64,000 bases of DNA from Chlorocebus sabaeus (taxonomy: Eukaryota > Chordata > Mammalia > Primates > Cercopithecidae): NCBI RefSeq assembly GCF_047675955.1, contig NC_132915.1:46452026-46516025 (forward strand), in the 5' to 3' direction. The notes under the pieces are model-generated. The model saw only the letters and a program-made list of their open reading frames with translations, did not search any database and was not told the origin of the DNA. Positions 61,169-64,000 of the stretch are shown here, piece after piece. The first letter of the stretch is position 1, and each line of letters begins with the position of its first letter. The translations under genes and the position numbers were made by a program.

Positions 61169-61526
61169 GCCGGGTGCGGTGGCTTATGCCTGTAACCTCA
61201 GCACTTTGGGAGGCCAAGGTGGGTGGATCACCCGAGGTCAGGAGTTTGAAACCAGCCTGACCAATATGGTGAAACCCCGTCTCTGCTAAAAATGCAAAAA
61301 TTAGCCGGGCGTGGTGGTGGGTACCTGTAGTCCCAGCTAGTCGGGAGGCTAAGACAGGAGAATTGCTTAAACCTAGGAGGCAGAGGTTGCAGTGAGCAGA
61401 GATCGTGCCACTGCACTCCAGCCTGGGCAACAGTATGAGACTCTGTCTCAGGAAAACAAAACAAACAAACAAACAAAACAAGCAAACAAACAAAAAAACC
61501 AAAAAGAAAGAAAGAAAAGAAAAGAA
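61169..61526 (+). mobile_element. AluS element with expanded A-rich tail
   Basis: Plus-strand Alu ending in about 80 bp of (AAAC)n and (AAAG)n. Flanked by AAGAAATTGCCA (61157-61168 and 61527-61538). Confidence 0.95.
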
Positions 61527-61530
61527 AAGA
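61449..61530. repeat. (AAAC)n/(AAAG)n microsatellite
   Basis: Alu tail degenerated to tetranucleotide repeats; probably length-variable. Confidence 0.9.
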
Positions 61531-61729
61531 AATTGCCAAACTGTTTGTCAGATTGTCTATACCATTTTACATTTTCTCCAGCAATGTGTGAGTGATTCGG
61601 TTTATCTGCTTCTTCACTAGTATTTGGTGTTGTCACTATGTTTTTTTTAGCCATTCTGCTGATGTGTAGTTATACCTTATTGCAGCTTTAATATGCATTT
61701 CTCATGGTTAATGATGTTCAACATAATTT

Positions 61730-61906
61730 TTTGTTTGTTTGTTTGTTTTTGTTTTTGAGACGGAGTCTTGCTCTGTAGTCCATGCTGGAGTGCAGTGGCC
61801 CGATCTGGGTTCACTGCAAGCTCCGCCTCCCGGGTTCTCGCTATTCTCCTGCCTCAGCCTCCCGAGTAGCTGGGACTACAGGCGCCCGCCACCACGCCTG
61901 GCTGAT
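61730..61906 (-). mobile_element. Alu, 5'-truncated (right monomer plus linker)
   Basis: Minus-strand Alu of about 170 bp, ending at CCACCACGCCTGGCTGATTT, where L1M resumes. It is led by a (TTTG)n tract at 61730-61755. Confidence 0.88.
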
Positions 61907-63079
61907 TTTGTTTTTGTGAACATCTTTTCCTGTATTCATTTGCCATCCGAATGTCCCTTCGATGAAATTTCTTTTCATGTCTTTTGCCCATTTCCTATTT
62001 GGATTTTCAAAAATTACTGTTGAGTTTTGAAAGTTCATCCCTGATACCAGTCTTTTGTCAACTATGTGGTTTGTAAATATTGTCTCCCAGTCTATAGCTT
62101 GTGTTTTAACCTCTTAACAGGGTCTTTTGTACAACAAAATTTAAAATTTTGATGAAGTCCAATTTTAATTTTTTCTTCAATGGGTGTGTTTTTGGTGTCA
62201 AATTGAGATTTTGTTTTTGCTGGGCTCTAGAGACCAAAGATTTTCTCTTATTTTTTTTTTCTAAAAGTTTTATAGTTTTATGTTTTGTACTTAAGTTCAC
62301 AATCCGTTTTGAGTTAATATTTGTATAAGAAGAGATTTAAGGAGGTCAAGGTTCTTTTCTTTTTCTTCCTGTGGATATCTAATTCTTCTAGCACAATTTG
62401 TTAAAAGTACCATCCTCTTCCCATTGAACTATTTTGCATCTTTGTCTAAAATCACTTGGGTATATTTGCATGGGTGTATTTCTTGGTTCTTTATTCTGTT
62501 CTGTTGATCTCTGTGTCTATTTTCTGTCAATACCACACCATCTTGATTACTATAGCTATATAATGCATCTTAAAATCTGCTAGAATTATTTCTCCTGCTT
62601 TTTCTTCCTTTTCAAAATTGTTTTAGCTATTTTAGTCCTGTGCTTTCCATGAAGTTTAGAAGACTTTTGTCTCTATTTTTAAAAAATCTTGCTCAGGTTT
62701 TGAGTTGAAACTAGATATCAATTTGGGGGAGAATTGGCATGTTTGTTACTCCTAATCCACAGACATAAGATGTCTCTCCATTTATTTAGATCTTCTTTGA
62801 TTGCTTTGACTACCATTTTGTAGTTTTCAGCATACAAGTCCTATCTATCTTTTGTTAGATTTACACCTATATATTTAAACATTTTGGTATGATGGTAAAT
62901 GATACTATATTTTTATGTTCAGTGTCCATGTGTGCATTATTAGTATATAGAATGATGGTTTCCGTGTGCACTTATTTCTAAGATTTTATTTTTTTAATGA
63001 TCCCTTGATTTTTCTACATAGATAATCACGTTAATTGTAAGCAAGTGAAGTTTTATTTTTTCCTTTCTGATCTGTGTGC

Positions 63080-63112
63080 CTTTAATTTTAATTTAATTTA
63101 ATTTAATTTTCC
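63080..63112. repeat. (TTTAA)n microsatellite
   Basis: About five TTTAA units inside the L1M. Confidence 0.85.
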
Positions 63113-64000
63113 CTTATTGTGCTGGCTATATTTTCTAGTACTATGTTGAGTAAGAGTGGTGAGAGTGGACATCCTTGCCCTGCTCCTATTTTAGAGAGAA
63201 ATCAGTCTTTCACTAAATGGTCCCTGCAAGTTTTTGTAAATTTTTTTTATCAAGTTTAGGAAATTTTCTGTTCCTAGATTGCTGAGAATATATATTTTTT
63301 AAATCATGAATAGGCCTTTGATTCCATCAAATGCTTGTACTGCATCACTTGATATGACCAGGATATTTTTCTACCTCAGATTGTTGATATGGTGGAATAC
63401 ATTGATTTATTTTTGAATACTGAACCAGCTTTGCCTACTGGAATAAATTTCACTTGGTCATGGTGTACAATTATACATTGCTAACTACTATTTGCTAATG
63501 TTTTGTTAAGGACTGATTGCATCTCTAATCATGAGAGATATTGGTGTATAGCTTTCTTTTATTGTACTAGCTTTGGTTTCTATATCAGAGATAAGTGTAG
63601 CTTCATAAAATGAATCGGAAAGTGCTGCTTTCTCTTCTGTTTTCTGAAACAAATTGTGTAGGGTTGATGTTGTTCTTCAAATGTTTGGTGGAATTCTTCA
63701 GGAAATTATCTCAATCTGGAGAGTTCTTTTCTGGGAGTTCTTTTCTGGGAGTTTTCAAATGGCCGGTTACAGGATTGTTCAGTTGTCTGTTTTGTATTGG
63801 TGAAGTGTGGTAGTTTGTGCATTTTGAGGAACTGGTCAGTTTTTCTAAGTTGTCAAATTTATGTGTATAGTGTTGTTCACAGTTTTTTCTTGTTATAGTT
63901 TTATGTCTGCGGTGTCTATTGATAATCCTGTTTCTTTCTTGATATTGATAACAGATGTGTGTCTTCCCTATTTTTTTCCCTTGTCACTCTTGCTAGAAGT

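Larger units (their letters stand above)
60530..64000 (-). mobile_element. Ancient L1M, runs past the window end, split by two Alus
   Basis: Minus-strand L1M text: 'gaggaatagtatgggt'-like tail near 60900-61020 ('aaggacatctgggttgtttc', 'atgaacatttgtgtacatac'), ORF2 text at 61540-61730, 61915-62640 and 63120-63480 ('gagtaagagtggtgagagtg', 'ggacatccttgccct', 'ttggtcatggtgtacaatta'). Frames are thoroughly broken. The 5' end is outside the window. Confidence 0.82.

Overview
The window is nuclear DNA from a primate, most likely an Old World monkey (a macaque or baboon type of genome). Roughly twenty Alu copies are present. Two minus-strand copies (13906-14208 and 18742-19035) carry the GGCCGGATCT, CTCGCC..CTAG and CAGGCTTGAGCC variants typical of the cercopithecoid AluYR group. 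The youngest L1 elements have 3' ends that differ consistently from human L1PA elements. The exact species cannot be settled from the sequence.

One protein-coding gene is recognisable: the 5' end of CNTLN (centlein, a centrosome-cohesion coiled-coil protein) on the plus strand. A CpG island (about 20450-21420) holds the promoter, with two E2F-like sites, a CCAAT box and an NRF1-like palindrome. Exon 1 coding sequence is 20745-21104 (120 codons, phase 0) and exon 2 is 28097-28185 (89 nt). Intron 1 is 7.0 kb. Intron 2 starts at 28186, and I see no later CNTLN exon before the window ends.

Upstream (1-20.4 kb) is intergenic: Alus, a 5'-truncated L1 with a perfect 14-bp target duplication, an ERVL-type LTR, a solo MaLR LTR, L2/MIR/MER5 fossils, an older L1 split by younger insertions, and an unusual ~270-bp inverted duplication of L2 sequence (9727-9997 against 11557-11823, about 95 percent identical).

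Intron 2 is dominated by L1 elements, nearly all antisense to CNTLN. There is a twin-primed inverted L1 (30608-32004). There is a full-length young L1 (32744-38914) with an intact 338-aa ORF1 and an ORF2 broken only by one extra base in a homopolymer. There is a near-full-length degraded L1 (41476-47604) nested in an older L1, followed by older L1 fossils at about 49.3, 56.3-59.3 and 60.5-64 kb. The full-length L1 lies so that its antisense promoter would fire in the CNTLN sense direction.

I found no undescribed biological system. The items most worth a second look are the L2-derived inverted duplication, the almost coding-competent L1, its possible effect on CNTLN transcription, and several recombination-prone repeat pairs.
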